A stretch of DNA of 64,000 nt from Leclercia adecarboxylata. Lineage in GTDB: Bacteria; Pseudomonadota; Gammaproteobacteria; Enterobacterales; Enterobacteriaceae. Each line of letters starts with the position of its first letter. Positions within the stretch are counted from its first letter, which is position 1. Below the pieces are notes generated by a model. The model saw nothing but the letters and a program-made list of their open reading frames with translations. It did not search any database and was not told the DNA's origin. Below are positions 28,051 through 36,131 of this stretch, piece after piece. Both the position numbers and the translations under genes were made by a program. Where the stretch lies: positions 3,782,001 through 3,846,000 of the forward strand of contig NZ_CP040889.1 in assembly GCF_006171285.1 (NCBI RefSeq), written 5' to 3'.

Positions 28051-29730
28051 TTAATTAAACCGTGACTCGCTTGCGTCCCGGCTATACTCGCCGTTTGCAG
28101 TCAAGGTATCGCCCAGTTCCTGATAGACGAAATCATAAAAATCTGCGCTGGCATCGTAACCAGAGTAATCGACGACCGCGAGGCCCACGAACGCCCCGGT
28201 AAAGAACCCGCCATAGCTTTGCAGGACATAATCATCTGAGAGAACGGCGGCATCCAGTTTGACAGGGATCTCGGTGAACGTGACGCCATCAAAGCTGTAT
28301 TCGTAGGTATAGGTTTCCTTACGGACTTTCGTGCGGAACCAGACGTATTCTGTTCCCTGCGGAATTTTGATCGCGTTATCTTTCAGGTAAGAGGTATATT
28401 TTCCGCGGTTATTTTCCCCTATTTCGATAACGGCACCGTTAATTTCATTCCAGGTGATGAATACGAAGCTCCAGTGACGATCGTTATAATAATTCGTCAG
28501 GCCAGCCATCTGCTGATAGCTAAATGGATTGAATTTAACTTTAACCTGAGCATCAAAATAGAAGGCCTGCCAGCGGCGGGCAATCAGAGAAAGATCGTGA
28601 GTATTAGCTAAAGAACCCTGGCCGTTTAACGTCAGTTTTCCGTCGCCCGTTGTGCCCATTTTTTCGGTGAACGGGACGCGAAGCGTGTTCCAGTTAATAT
28701 CGAGCGTCGCAGTGTTAAAATCATCGCGCTGGCTATGATCTTGTGCGCTTTCGGTGTAAATGGCATCGGCAGGGCCTTCGACAAAGGTTTTACCCCCATG
28801 GCCGCCTTCAATGCGTGGCCAGCCCGCTTCATCCCAGTACACTTTCTGGATAGAGGTTTCCCGGCCCAGAGTTGACCAGCCCCGGGGATCGTAGGCTGAC
28901 TCACCCGGGCGATTCCACGGCCGTGCGCAGAGCGAGGCGTAATACCATTCACCGCCAGGGGTGGAAACTAACGCACCATGACCCTGTTTCTGAATATAGC
29001 TGTCCGGAGTATCGACGTTCGTCAGGAATACCTCTCCTGGCTCGGTTTCAAAGCTATCGGCCTCTAAAGTTTTTGAACGGGCAACCACCTCCTGGTGGGT
29101 GAACACCGTCCCCCCCTGAGCGGCGAAAAGATAGTAATAGCCGTTCAGTTTATAAAGATGTGGCCCCTCAACCAGTGCAACGGCGGTGCCCCGGTAAATC
29201 GTTCGCGCTGTCTCTGGTTTTAATTTTAGCGTCTCGGTATTCAGCTCAGTTAACGTGATGCCGTTGAAGGGATGATGGTACTCGCGATGGTCCCAGGTTT
29301 GTTGAACCAGATATTTACGCCCATCGTTGTCATGGAAGAGTGAGGCATCGAAACCGACACCGTTAAGTTTGACAGGATCGGACCAGGGACCCCGAATATC
29401 GGTGGCGGTGGTCAGGTAGTTTTTCATGTCCTTGAAGGCACCTTCGGTGATTTTCACGTCCGTGTACACCAGCCAGAATTTGCCATCGGCGTAAGAGAGC
29501 GCCGGTGCCCAAATCCCACCGGAAGAGGGATTTCCTTTCATATCTAAAAGCGCTGTCGTTGATAATGGGCTGGGCAGAAGATCCCAGTTTTTTAGGTCTT
29601 TTGATTCATGCAGACGCACGCCAGGGAACCACTCAAAGGTTGAGTTGGCGATGTAGTAGGTGTCTTTTACACGAATAATGCTTGGGTCCGGGTTAAAACC
29701 AGGCAGTACAGGGTTCTGGATAAGCGACAT
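28051..29730 (-). CDS. GH43 beta-xylosidase
   Basis: The 559-residue cytosolic enzyme releases xylose from xylo-oligosaccharides. The five-bladed propeller of GH43 carries the catalytic triad: the Asp base in NPDPSII (residue 15), the pKa-modulating Asp in GFDASLFHD and the Glu acid in ALVEGPHLY. A C-terminal concanavalin-like domain (from about residue 340) completes the XynB-type layout. E. coli YagH is the close relative (536 residues). The start at 29730 begins MSLIQNPVLPGFNPDPS. It lies 64 bp downstream of the transporter gene on the same strand, forming a xyloside uptake/cleavage operon. Confidence 0.93.
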   Translation of the reverse strand: MSLIQNPVLPGFNPDPSIIRVKDTYYIANSTFEWFPGVRLHESKDLKNWDLLPSPLSTTALLDMKGNPSSGGIWAPALSYADGKFWLVYTDVKITEGAFKDMKNYLTTATDIRGPWSDPVKLNGVGFDASLFHDNDGRKYLVQQTWDHREYHHPFNGITLTELNTETLKLKPETARTIYRGTAVALVEGPHLYKLNGYYYLFAAQGGTVFTHQEVVARSKTLEADSFETEPGEVFLTNVDTPDSYIQKQGHGALVSTPGGEWYYASLCARPWNRPGESAYDPRGWSTLGRETSIQKVYWDEAGWPRIEGGHGGKTFVEGPADAIYTESAQDHSQRDDFNTATLDINWNTLRVPFTEKMGTTGDGKLTLNGQGSLANTHDLSLIARRWQAFYFDAQVKVKFNPFSYQQMAGLTNYYNDRHWSFVFITWNEINGAVIEIGENNRGKYTSYLKDNAIKIPQGTEYVWFRTKVRKETYTYEYSFDGVTFTEIPVKLDAAVLSDDYVLQSYGGFFTGAFVGLAVVDYSGYDASADFYDFVYQELGDTLTANGEYSRDASESRFN

Positions 29731-29794
29731 ATCATTCTACCTTTTAACGTTTTCTGAATTTTATTTTTAAAGACTTTTTAGTTCATATTCGAAA

Positions 29795-31249
29795 TTACAC
29801 GCGGATCTCATCAAGCTGGCGATTGATATCGGTGACATGTTTATCGGAGATGGGATAAATGTGAATGACGATCATCGAGATAAAAGCTAAAGCAATGGGG
29901 ATCCAGACTGCGGTGATAATAATGCCGTCGATTGCACTCGCACTTTGCTGGGCCCCGGTTTCGCTAAATCCATAGGCTGCGAGTAACCAGAGTGGAATTG
30001 CGCCGCCGATAGTAAATCCAATTTTGAAAAAGAGCCCCATAATGGCATTGATGATGGCGGCATTGCGCTTGCCTGATTTTAATTCACCATAAGCGATCAC
30101 TTCCGGCACCAGTGCCCACATGAATCCGGTCGCCGAGGTTAAGCCCCACTGCTTGATAAAGGTGGCGATATACGCGAGCCAGAGGGCATCATGCATACCT
30201 TCGCGCGACCAGACGTAGGTCAGTAATTCGCCGACAATAAACATGCCGAGGAAAATGTGGAAGAATCCTTTTTTACCAAAAATCTTCTTCAGCTTAGGCC
30301 AGAAAATGGGGAACAGAATGCCGGGGATTGAGGCAACAAGGCCGACGGCGCCCATCCATTCGGAATGGCCGACAACAAACTGATTAAAAAAGCCATTCAC
30401 GGTGTTCATGAAGAACATAAATGTGAATGCCAGCATGAAAAACAGGCCGAGAATAACCAGCGGGCGGTTATTTTTGAGTTCAAGGAAGAGGTCGGTGGTT
30501 TTAACGTTGGCCGTCTGCTCTGCTGAAGCCACAACGCGTTCTTTGGTGAATTTATAGCAAATGAACAGGGCAACTGCGCCGATGACCATATAGATCGAGT
30601 AAACGCCAAACCAGGCATAGTTCGCTGAGGGATCGGTATAGTTGCCCATATTGAGCTCAAGGCCAAAGAACCCGGTGTCCTTGAGGCTGCGATCCTTGGG
30701 CGAGGCCATCTGGACAAACATAGGGAAGAGGGTATAGACCAAAAGATTGGCGCTGTTGGCCAGCATCATTCGCGTACTGGTCAGTTTATCGATAGATTCA
30801 GGATCCCGGGTCAATGAGGCATTCAGTGAACCATAAGGAATGTTCACCACGGAATAAACCAGATCCAGAGCCAGATAAACAATAAAGGCAAAAGGCGCTG
30901 AACCTTTTACGCCAGGAATAGGTGCAAAAAGTAAAGCGGACAGAATAACGAGCGGAACGCCGGCTCTTAAAATCCACGGACGATATTTCCCTGCCGATGA
31001 ACTTCTTTTGTCAACATAGGTTCCGACCATCGGATCCCAAAAAACATTGAGGATGCGTACAAAAAGAAAGATGAATCCCGCCGTCGCGGTACCGATGGTA
31101 TTTACCGTCAACATGTGAAGCGCCAGAAAACCACCAATCGTGCCAAAGACCAGGTTTTGCGCAAAGTCGCCCATTCCATAGCCAATGCGCTCCCCACGAG
31201 ATAATTTGTGATATTCATCATGCCGGCTATGCATTATGTTTTTACTCAT
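29795..31249 (-). CDS. GPH-family xyloside:cation symporter, XynT/YagG-like
   Basis: The 484-residue protein has 12 predicted transmembrane helices and belongs to the glycoside-pentoside-hexuronide:cation symporter family (MelB, XynT). Family signatures include YGMGDFAQNLVFG near residue 24, the RILNVFWDPMVGTYVDKR loop and KYRPWILRAGVPL. With the downstream beta-xylosidase it equals the yagG-yagH arrangement of E. coli and would import xylobiose or other xylosides. The operon is divergent from the LamB-like porin across a 497-bp regulatory region. An internal Met six codons in (MHSRHDEYHKL) is an alternative start. Confidence 0.9.
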   Translation of the reverse strand: MSKNIMHSRHDEYHKLSRGERIGYGMGDFAQNLVFGTIGGFLALHMLTVNTIGTATAGFIFLFVRILNVFWDPMVGTYVDKRSSSAGKYRPWILRAGVPLVILSALLFAPIPGVKGSAPFAFIVYLALDLVYSVVNIPYGSLNASLTRDPESIDKLTSTRMMLANSANLLVYTLFPMFVQMASPKDRSLKDTGFFGLELNMGNYTDPSANYAWFGVYSIYMVIGAVALFICYKFTKERVVASAEQTANVKTTDLFLELKNNRPLVILGLFFMLAFTFMFFMNTVNGFFNQFVVGHSEWMGAVGLVASIPGILFPIFWPKLKKIFGKKGFFHIFLGMFIVGELLTYVWSREGMHDALWLAYIATFIKQWGLTSATGFMWALVPEVIAYGELKSGKRNAAIINAIMGLFFKIGFTIGGAIPLWLLAAYGFSETGAQQSASAIDGIIITAVWIPIALAFISMIVIHIYPISDKHVTDINRQLDEIRV

Positions 31250-31746
31250 TCTAATCCGATCTCCGATTTGTTTTATGAACGCGAAGCTCTTTCTGACACA
31301 GGAGGCCAGGGAGGATCCATTACGTTTTTAAATTAATTTATTATGTTTTTTTATTTCTGTGATCGTCGAGCACAGGTTCTATATAAAGCCATAAAATAGC
31401 TCTGGTGAAGCGGTGTCAATGTGCTGGAAATATAAGGGTGATTTTGCGACGAAGTTCACGTTTGAGCATTATCTTACCCGGATAGTGAAATAACGTAATT
31501 GAGCAACAGGCCAGGAAAATAGAGGGTATGTCTCAGCCGATCCTTGCCGCTACCTGAGAGCGCTCTCGCTTTAACAGTCAGCACGCATTATAAGTTTCAA
31601 AGAAGGAGATAGCCTTACGATAATTGTGTAAAACCTCTGGCCCTATAAAAATAAAAATCAACTTGTTCTGATGATAGCGACATATTCTGTCAATCCGGAA
31701 CGGGGTGGTTATTGTCTGAATAAAATTTAAATATATTGAGATAACC
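31250..31746. promoter_or_regulatory. Divergent control region of xyloside operon and porin
   Basis: This 497-bp AT-rich region carries no convincing gene. It separates the xynT-like/beta-xylosidase operon (left) from the porin (right). A T-rich stretch at 31320-31360 lies nearest the transporter. The perfect 12-bp palindrome at 31556-31567 lies nearer the porin. A TGTGATCGTCGAGCACA stretch near 31358 resembles a CRP site but has the wrong spacing. Confidence 0.55.
31556..31567. promoter_or_regulatory. LacI-family-type operator candidate
   Basis: The perfect palindrome GAGAGCGCTCTC with a central CG is the shape bound by LacI/GalR-family repressors. It lies 180 bp upstream of the porin start. 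No intact LacI-family gene is in the window; a LacI-family remnant lies at 42302-42433, with no evidence that the two are linked. Confidence 0.5.
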
Positions 31747-33126
31747 ATGAACATGATTAAAAAACTTCCATTAACAATGGCGGTTATCGCCGCGCTTTGC
31801 CCGATTTCTGTATTCGCCCAAGAATTTACGCAGGAGCAAATCGACGCCATTGTGGCCAAAGCGGTGGATAAAGCCCTGGCCGATCGCCAGGCGAAAATGG
31901 ATGCCGCGGTGGCGAAAAAAGCCGACGTTATTAACGAGCCGCAGAGCGCCGCCCAGTCCCCGGATATGGCGATCCCGTTCGGGATTAAATTTACCGGCTA
32001 TGCCCGCTACGGGGCGCACTTCCAGGCTGCGGATCAGAAGTACGTGGCGGTGGACGGCTCCTACAACGGCGCCTCGGCAATCGGCCGTCTGGGTAACGAA
32101 GGCAACGGCGGTGAGTTCCAGCTCTCCAAGGCCTTCAAGGGCGAAAACGGCGCCATCTGGGACGTCAACGTGATGATCGACCACTGGGGCGACGAAGTTA
32201 ACCTGAAAAAAGCCTACGCGGGGGTGACCAACATTCTGGAATCCAACCCGAACGCCTATATCTGGGCGGGGCGTGACTTCCACCAGCGTCCGCAGCAGGG
32301 CATCAACGACTACTTCTGGATGAACCACGACGGCCAGGGCGCCGGGGTGAAGAACTTCGACATCGGCGGCGTGCAGTTTGACGTGGCCACCGTGGCGGCG
32401 GTCGAATCCTGCAGCCCGGAAGTGATGGACGATGAGGCCAACCCGTCGCGCATCACCTGTACCGGCGGCTCCGGCACCGGGGACAAGGGCAACTACGCGG
32501 CCACCTCCAAAATTCACGGCATGAAGCTCGGCCCGATCGACCTCGAGCTGTACGCCAACTACGGTTTTGACTCGAAGGCCATCGACACCGAAGAGCGGAC
32601 CAACGCCTGGCAGGGCGGCGTGGTGCTGAGCCACACCAACGACAGCGGCGTGAACAAGGTGATCGCCCGTTACTCCGATAACTCTGACAACAGCGTGTTC
32701 AACAAAACCGAGGATCTGACCACGGTGTACGCCAGCTTCGAAGGGCTGCACAAGTTCACCCAGGCGACCCAGGTGGAGTACATTCTGGCCTTCCACGACT
32801 TTGATAACAGCCGCGACAAGACCGACAACCGCAAGAACTACAACGCCATCGTGCGCCCGATGCACTGGTGGAACGACGTGCACTCCACCTGGCTGGAAGC
32901 GGGCTGGCAGCATGTTGATTACGACAACGGCGGCGACAACAAGGGCTGGAAGCTGACCCTGTCGCAAAACATGTCCATCGCCATGGGCCCGGAATTCCGC
33001 CCGATGCTGCGCTTCTACGTCACCGGCGGCAAGGTGGATAACGAACGCACCGCCCGGGTGAACAACACCAAAGACGAAACCCTCGACGACTTCAACGTCG
33101 GCGCGATGTGGGAGGCGTGGTTCTGA
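31747..33126 (+). CDS. LamB-like carbohydrate porin
   Basis: The 459-residue outer-membrane protein has a signal peptide (MNMIKKLPLTMAVIAALCPI to VFAQ). A helical N-terminal segment (residues 25-60, EQIDAIVAKAVDKALADRQA) resembles the coiled coil of ScrY. An 18-strand LamB-type barrel follows, starting FTGYARYGAHFQ and ending in a C-terminal Phe (VGAMWEAWF). These porins pass oligosaccharides or beta-glucosides. The divergent xyloside operon suggests xylosides, but that is inference. The interior is notably GC-rich with strongly biased codons, unlike its AT-rich upstream region. Confidence 0.88.
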   Translation: MNMIKKLPLTMAVIAALCPISVFAQEFTQEQIDAIVAKAVDKALADRQAKMDAAVAKKADVINEPQSAAQSPDMAIPFGIKFTGYARYGAHFQAADQKYVAVDGSYNGASAIGRLGNEGNGGEFQLSKAFKGENGAIWDVNVMIDHWGDEVNLKKAYAGVTNILESNPNAYIWAGRDFHQRPQQGINDYFWMNHDGQGAGVKNFDIGGVQFDVATVAAVESCSPEVMDDEANPSRITCTGGSGTGDKGNYAATSKIHGMKLGPIDLELYANYGFDSKAIDTEERTNAWQGGVVLSHTNDSGVNKVIARYSDNSDNSVFNKTEDLTTVYASFEGLHKFTQATQVEYILAFHDFDNSRDKTDNRKNYNAIVRPMHWWNDVHSTWLEAGWQHVDYDNGGDNKGWKLTLSQNMSIAMGPEFRPMLRFYVTGGKVDNERTARVNNTKDETLDDFNVGAMWEAWF

Positions 33127-33136
33127 GGTAAAAGCA

Positions 33137-33161
33137 AAACGGCAACCAGGTTGCCGTTTTT
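33137..33161 (+). terminator. Terminator after the porin
   Basis: The stem ACGGCAAC/GTTGCCGT with a 3-nt loop is followed by TTTT, starting about 11 bp after the porin stop. Confidence 0.88.
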
Positions 33162-33172
33162 AGTGTTTGCAC

Positions 33173-33300
33173 CCTCTCCCGGTGGGAGAGGGCCGGGGTG
33201 AGGGCATCAGGCCGCACACCCCCATTGCACCCGGCGGCGCTGCGCTTGCTCGGGCCTACTAAATTCGTAGGCCGGGTAAGCGTAGCGCCACCCGGCAATG
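33173..33300. repeat. Intergenic repeats: CTCTCCC palindrome plus BIME
   Basis: At 33173-33194 a CCCTCTCCCGGTGGGAGAGG palindrome is followed by a GGGTGAGGG tail, a common enterobacterial intergenic repeat. At 33223-33300 two REP units lie head to head; the outer ends CATTGC..GGCGCTGCGCTTGC and CGTAGCGCCACCCGGCAATG are inverted copies. Together they fill the gap between the porin and the right tRNA-Ser. Confidence 0.85.
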
Positions 33301-33352
33301 GTATGCGAAAGACGCAAAAACCATCACATTATCAAATTCTTCAATTCACCCC

Positions 33353-33381
33353 TTTACATAGCGCGCAGAGATGTTTATAGT
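33353..33381 (+). promoter_or_regulatory. Promoter of tRNA-Ser (right copy)
   Basis: A TTTACA -35 and TATAGT -10 are 17 bp apart and are followed by GCGCCTCACT. Both hexamers, the spacing and the GCCTCACTT leader match the left copy, while the spacer differs, so the duplicated unit includes the promoter and has since diverged. Confidence 0.75.
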
Positions 33382-33393
33382 GCGCCTCACTTT

Positions 33394-33481
33394 GGAAGCG
33401 TGGCCGAGCGGTTGAAGGCACCGGTCTTGAAAACCGGCGACCCGAAAGGGTTCTAGAGTTCGAATCTCTACGCTTCCGCCA
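33394..33481 (+). tRNA. tRNA-Ser(UGA), right copy
   Basis: All 88 nt are identical to the tRNA at 21603-21690, including anticodon UGA, the long variable arm and the encoded CCA. The identity continues only four bases further (AATT). It has its own promoter and its own, unrelated terminator, so both copies should be expressed. Confidence 0.97.
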
Positions 33482-33489
33482 AATTCTGC

Positions 33490-33517
33490 AAAAAAGCCCG
33501 TGAAAACGGGCTTTTTT
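33490..33517 (+). terminator. Terminator of right tRNA-Ser
   Basis: A perfect stem AAAAAAGCCCGT/ACGGGCTTTTTT with a GAAA loop lies 8 bp after the tRNA. Confidence 0.92.
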
Positions 33518-33616
33518 GTATCTAAAATTTGTACCTTTCTCACTCCGCCTCTTTTCAGTTATTCATTTTTCAGGTGAGGGCAACGCCCGCCCAGGTTCTG
33601 CGAAGGAAGAGACTCT

Positions 33617-34078
33617 ATGAGCAGAAAGCGTTTTAAAGAGGAGCAAATCGCAGATTTTCTTCGACAGGCTAAAGAAGGCATGCCTGATAAGGCGTTGTGT
33701 GAACAATACGGTTTCAGTATCACTACGCTTCGACGCTGGAAAGAGCTGCACGACGGTGCTATCAGAAACAAACTAAAAAAAATGGAATCGATCGCAGCGG
33801 TGGTCTATTTAGCGATCATCGCCACTAGCGTGCTGCTTGCGATCGTTTTTGATAAGGTCGTTGGTGTCCTGTTCATATTCCTGATGCTGGGTTATTGCGT
33901 TTATTATATTGTTCAGTTTCGCAAGGTGTCCGGGTTATTTATCTCAGGTGATAATGTATTTCTCTCTCGCAGAGGATTAGGAGCGAGTAATGCATTTTAT
34001 TTGTTTAGCTGGATCTTTGTTATTTTGTTTACGCTCTTCATCATTAGCTCAGCTGCTGTCGGCGTTTTTCGGGGCTGA
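33617..34078 (+). CDS. IS3 OrfA-like HTH fused to a membrane protein
   Basis: The first 45 residues (MSRKRFKEEQIADFLRQAKE, then GMPDKALCEQYGFSITTLRRW) are a transposase-8 type helix-turn-helix as found in IS3-family OrfA. From about residue 56 the protein becomes hydrophobic, with three predicted helices (57-77, 80-100 and 126-148) separated by a soluble loop (FRKVSGLFISGDNVFLSRRG). I know no transposase with such a tail and cannot name the membrane part. An AAGGAAGAG ribosome site precedes the ATG. It lies 136 bp from the right tRNA-Ser, so the HTH may be an IS scar fused to a host gene. No OrfB or terminal inverted repeats were found. Confidence 0.65.
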   Translation: MSRKRFKEEQIADFLRQAKEGMPDKALCEQYGFSITTLRRWKELHDGAIRNKLKKMESIAAVVYLAIIATSVLLAIVFDKVVGVLFIFLMLGYCVYYIVQFRKVSGLFISGDNVFLSRRGLGASNAFYLFSWIFVILFTLFIISSAAVGVFRG

Positions 34079-34123
34079 GGCATAAAGCGTACCCGTGTGA
34101 CCACGGGTACTTGCAGGGAAAAA

Positions 34124-35227
34124 TCAGGACTTAAACAGGTTCTTCAGGGTGTGGGGCTGACAGCGCAGATACTGTTCCGGCGCATGCACCTGCGCACCCA
34201 GTGCCGCCGCCGCATGCCACGGCCAGCGTGGGTTGTAGAGCGCCCCTCGGGCGATGGCGATGATATCCGCATCCCCGCTCGCCACGATAGATTCCGCATG
34301 CTCCGGCTCGGTGATTAACCCCACCGCCACCACCGGAATGTTGACCGCCGCTTTAACCGCTCTTGCCAGCGGCACCTGATAGCCAGGATAGACAGCAATT
34401 TTCTGGTCAGGATGCAGGCCGCCGCTGGAGACGTGAATCGCGTCGACGCCGTGCGCTTCCAGCATCTCAGAGAACGCGACCGCTTCCTCGAGGTCAAATC
34501 CGCCGTCCACCCAGTCCGTCGCAGAGATACGCACGCTGATGGCTTTGTCCGCAGGGAAGACTTCGCGCACCGCATCGACAATCTCCAGCGGGAAGCGGGC
34601 TCTGTTTTCCAGCGAACCACCGTAATTATCCGTGCGCTGGTTAGAGAGCGGCGATAAGAACTGGTGCAGCAGATACCCGTGGGCGGCGTGGATCTGAATC
34701 AGATCAAAATTCAGTCTGGCGGCACGCTTAGCGGCCTCGATGAACTGATTGCGGATTTCGGCCAGGCCGTTGCTGTCGAGGGCCGTCGGCGGGATATAAC
34801 CCTCGTTGTAGGGCACCGCCGAAGGGGCCAGGGTTTGCCAGCCACCCTGCCGATCGGGTGGGATCTGGCCCTGTTTTTCCCACGGTTTGTACGTAGAAGC
34901 TTTGCGGCCCGCATGAGCCAGCTGAATGCCTACAGGAATATTTGACCACTTACGAATCGTGTTAAGCACCTGGCCCATGGCTTCTTCGGTTTTATCATCA
35001 TAGAGCCCGACGTCCGCGTAAGTAATGCGGCCTTCAGGGGAGACCGCTGCCGCCTCGATGGTCAGCAGGCCCGCGCCGGACAGCGCCAGTTGCCCAAGAT
35101 GGAGAGTGTGCCAGTCATTCATACAGCCCTCTTCGGCGGAATACTGACACATGGGGGCGATCACGATGCGATTATCAAGTTCAAGATTGCGGATACGTAA
35201 CGGTGTAAACAGCTTGGGTTGAGACAT
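34124..35227 (-). CDS. NADH:flavin oxidoreductase of the Old Yellow Enzyme family
   Basis: The 367-residue FMN enzyme reduces activated alkenes, nitro compounds or quinones with NAD(P)H. The start at 35227 (MSQPKLFTPLRIRNLELDNR) is preceded by GGAGTGACA; 20 extra upstream codons are not conserved. It shows the YqjM/XenA subclass features: IVIAPMCQYSAEEG with the flavin-tuning Cys, QLAHAGRKAS, the IQIHAAHGYLLHQFLSPLSN active-site His pair, and RISATDWVDGG. It is probably monocistronic. Its substrate cannot be told from sequence. Confidence 0.92.
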   Translation of the reverse strand: MSQPKLFTPLRIRNLELDNRIVIAPMCQYSAEEGCMNDWHTLHLGQLALSGAGLLTIEAAAVSPEGRITYADVGLYDDKTEEAMGQVLNTIRKWSNIPVGIQLAHAGRKASTYKPWEKQGQIPPDRQGGWQTLAPSAVPYNEGYIPPTALDSNGLAEIRNQFIEAAKRAARLNFDLIQIHAAHGYLLHQFLSPLSNQRTDNYGGSLENRARFPLEIVDAVREVFPADKAISVRISATDWVDGGFDLEEAVAFSEMLEAHGVDAIHVSSGGLHPDQKIAVYPGYQVPLARAVKAAVNIPVVAVGLITEPEHAESIVASGDADIIAIARGALYNPRWPWHAAAALGAQVHAPEQYLRCQPHTLKNLFKS

Positions 35228-35423
35228 ACATGTCACTCCAGATTGCAGCGTTAGAAACAGGGTGTTTAATGCTGGAATACTCAGCAATATAACGCAGGGA
35301 TACCGGTAGATGAATGTTCATTTTATGCTACAAACGTATCCGGGTTAGGGCTTATGGACTTATCCGAGGCCGACAAGAAGCGCGTCAGCGTAAAGTTATT
35401 TAAGCCTGGCGGCATAAACGATA

Positions 35424-35459
35424 CAGCACCATCAGCATCACGCTGATGGTGCTGGTTTT
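35424..35459 (+). terminator. Strong hairpin, terminator-like
   Basis: A perfect 13-bp stem CAGCACCATCAGC/GCTGATGGTGCTG with a 5-nt loop is followed by GTTTT on the plus strand. On the minus strand it lies downstream of the small ORF at 35471-35524 with a weaker T stretch. Its partner gene is not certain. Confidence 0.6.
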
Positions 35460-35470
35460 GCTGGCATGCT

Positions 35471-35524
35471 CTATTTTTTCTCGTCAGCATAGCGACGAGC
35501 GTTGTCATAAAGACCTGTACACAT
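35471..35524 (-). CDS. Candidate 17-residue small ORF
   Basis: On the minus strand AAGGGGA followed by a 5-nt spacer precedes an ATG and reads MCTGLYDNARRYADEKK, then TAG. A perfect 13-bp hairpin follows 17 bp later. The ribosome-site spacing and hairpin favour a real transcript, but the peptide is too short to judge from sequence and I recognise no family. It could be a small protein, a leader peptide or chance. Confidence 0.3.
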   Translation of the reverse strand: MCTGLYDNARRYADEKK

Positions 35525-36131
35525 CAAATTCCCCTTTTTAAATTGTCCCCTGCCCACCATGGACAGGGGAAGATACAGCGCTTAATTTGTATTCTGCGCA
35601 CGGTCATTATCAATATCACAAATTAATTCCGTAATCATCCCGCGTCACGATGAATATTTTAATGTAAACATTTACGCTGTGATTTTTATTTAAAATACCT
35701 CCTTAGGATTTTTCCTAATATTAATTTCACTGCTATTTTTACGGTCTGGGATGATTTCTTATGTAGCCATTTTAAACGCTTAAATGTTATATTTCTGTAG
35801 CTATATCTCACCATTGTGGTGCAACTCAATACAAAAATAACCATATTAATCAGGCATATCAATGTTGACATGTATACATTGATGGGCGCGCAGTTTTACG
35901 TCGCCGTGCAATGGTTGTGTTTTATTGTTACGGGAAATATCATTTTTCTGTGCGTAAAAGAATTAAACGTATTTTATTCATTAATAAAGGGCGATTAATC
36001 AGGGGAATAATGCACTCCGGTTAACCAGACGAGGCATTTTAATTTAAAGGGAAACGCATAAGGGATGAATGTCACGACCGGAGGGCTTCGGTCAACGTCA
36101 TCATGAATAACAATTAAAGTTGAGTGTAATA

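Larger units (their letters stand above)
35228..36131. other. Long AT-rich intergenic region before the fimbrial operon
   Basis: About 900 bp separate the Old Yellow Enzyme gene from the pilin. A candidate 17-codon ORF and a strong hairpin lie at 35424-35524. A second imperfect inverted repeat (TCCCCTGCCCACC/GGACAGGGGA) lies at 35545-35571. From 35590 to 36100 the sequence is markedly AT-rich and shows no convincing gene on either strand; it probably holds the fimbrial promoter and may be silenced by H-NS. No invertible switch with flanking repeats was recognised. Confidence 0.6.

Noticed and set aside
31358..31374. CRP-site-like TGTGATCGTCGAGCACA upstream of the xyloside transporter
   Set aside because: The half-sites are seven rather than six bases apart, and the right half is imperfect.
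31771..32967. 398-codon open frame on the minus strand
   Set aside because: Antisense to the GC-rich porin gene; the protein is Val/His-rich with no domain, as expected for a codon-bias artefact.
33617..33760. Complete IS3-family insertion sequence at the OrfA-like gene
   Set aside because: Only the HTH portion is present; no OrfB, terminal inverted repeats or target duplication were found.
35816..35998. 60-residue ORF in the AT-rich region before the fimbrial operon
   Set aside because: AT-rich chance hydrophobic ORF without a ribosome site.
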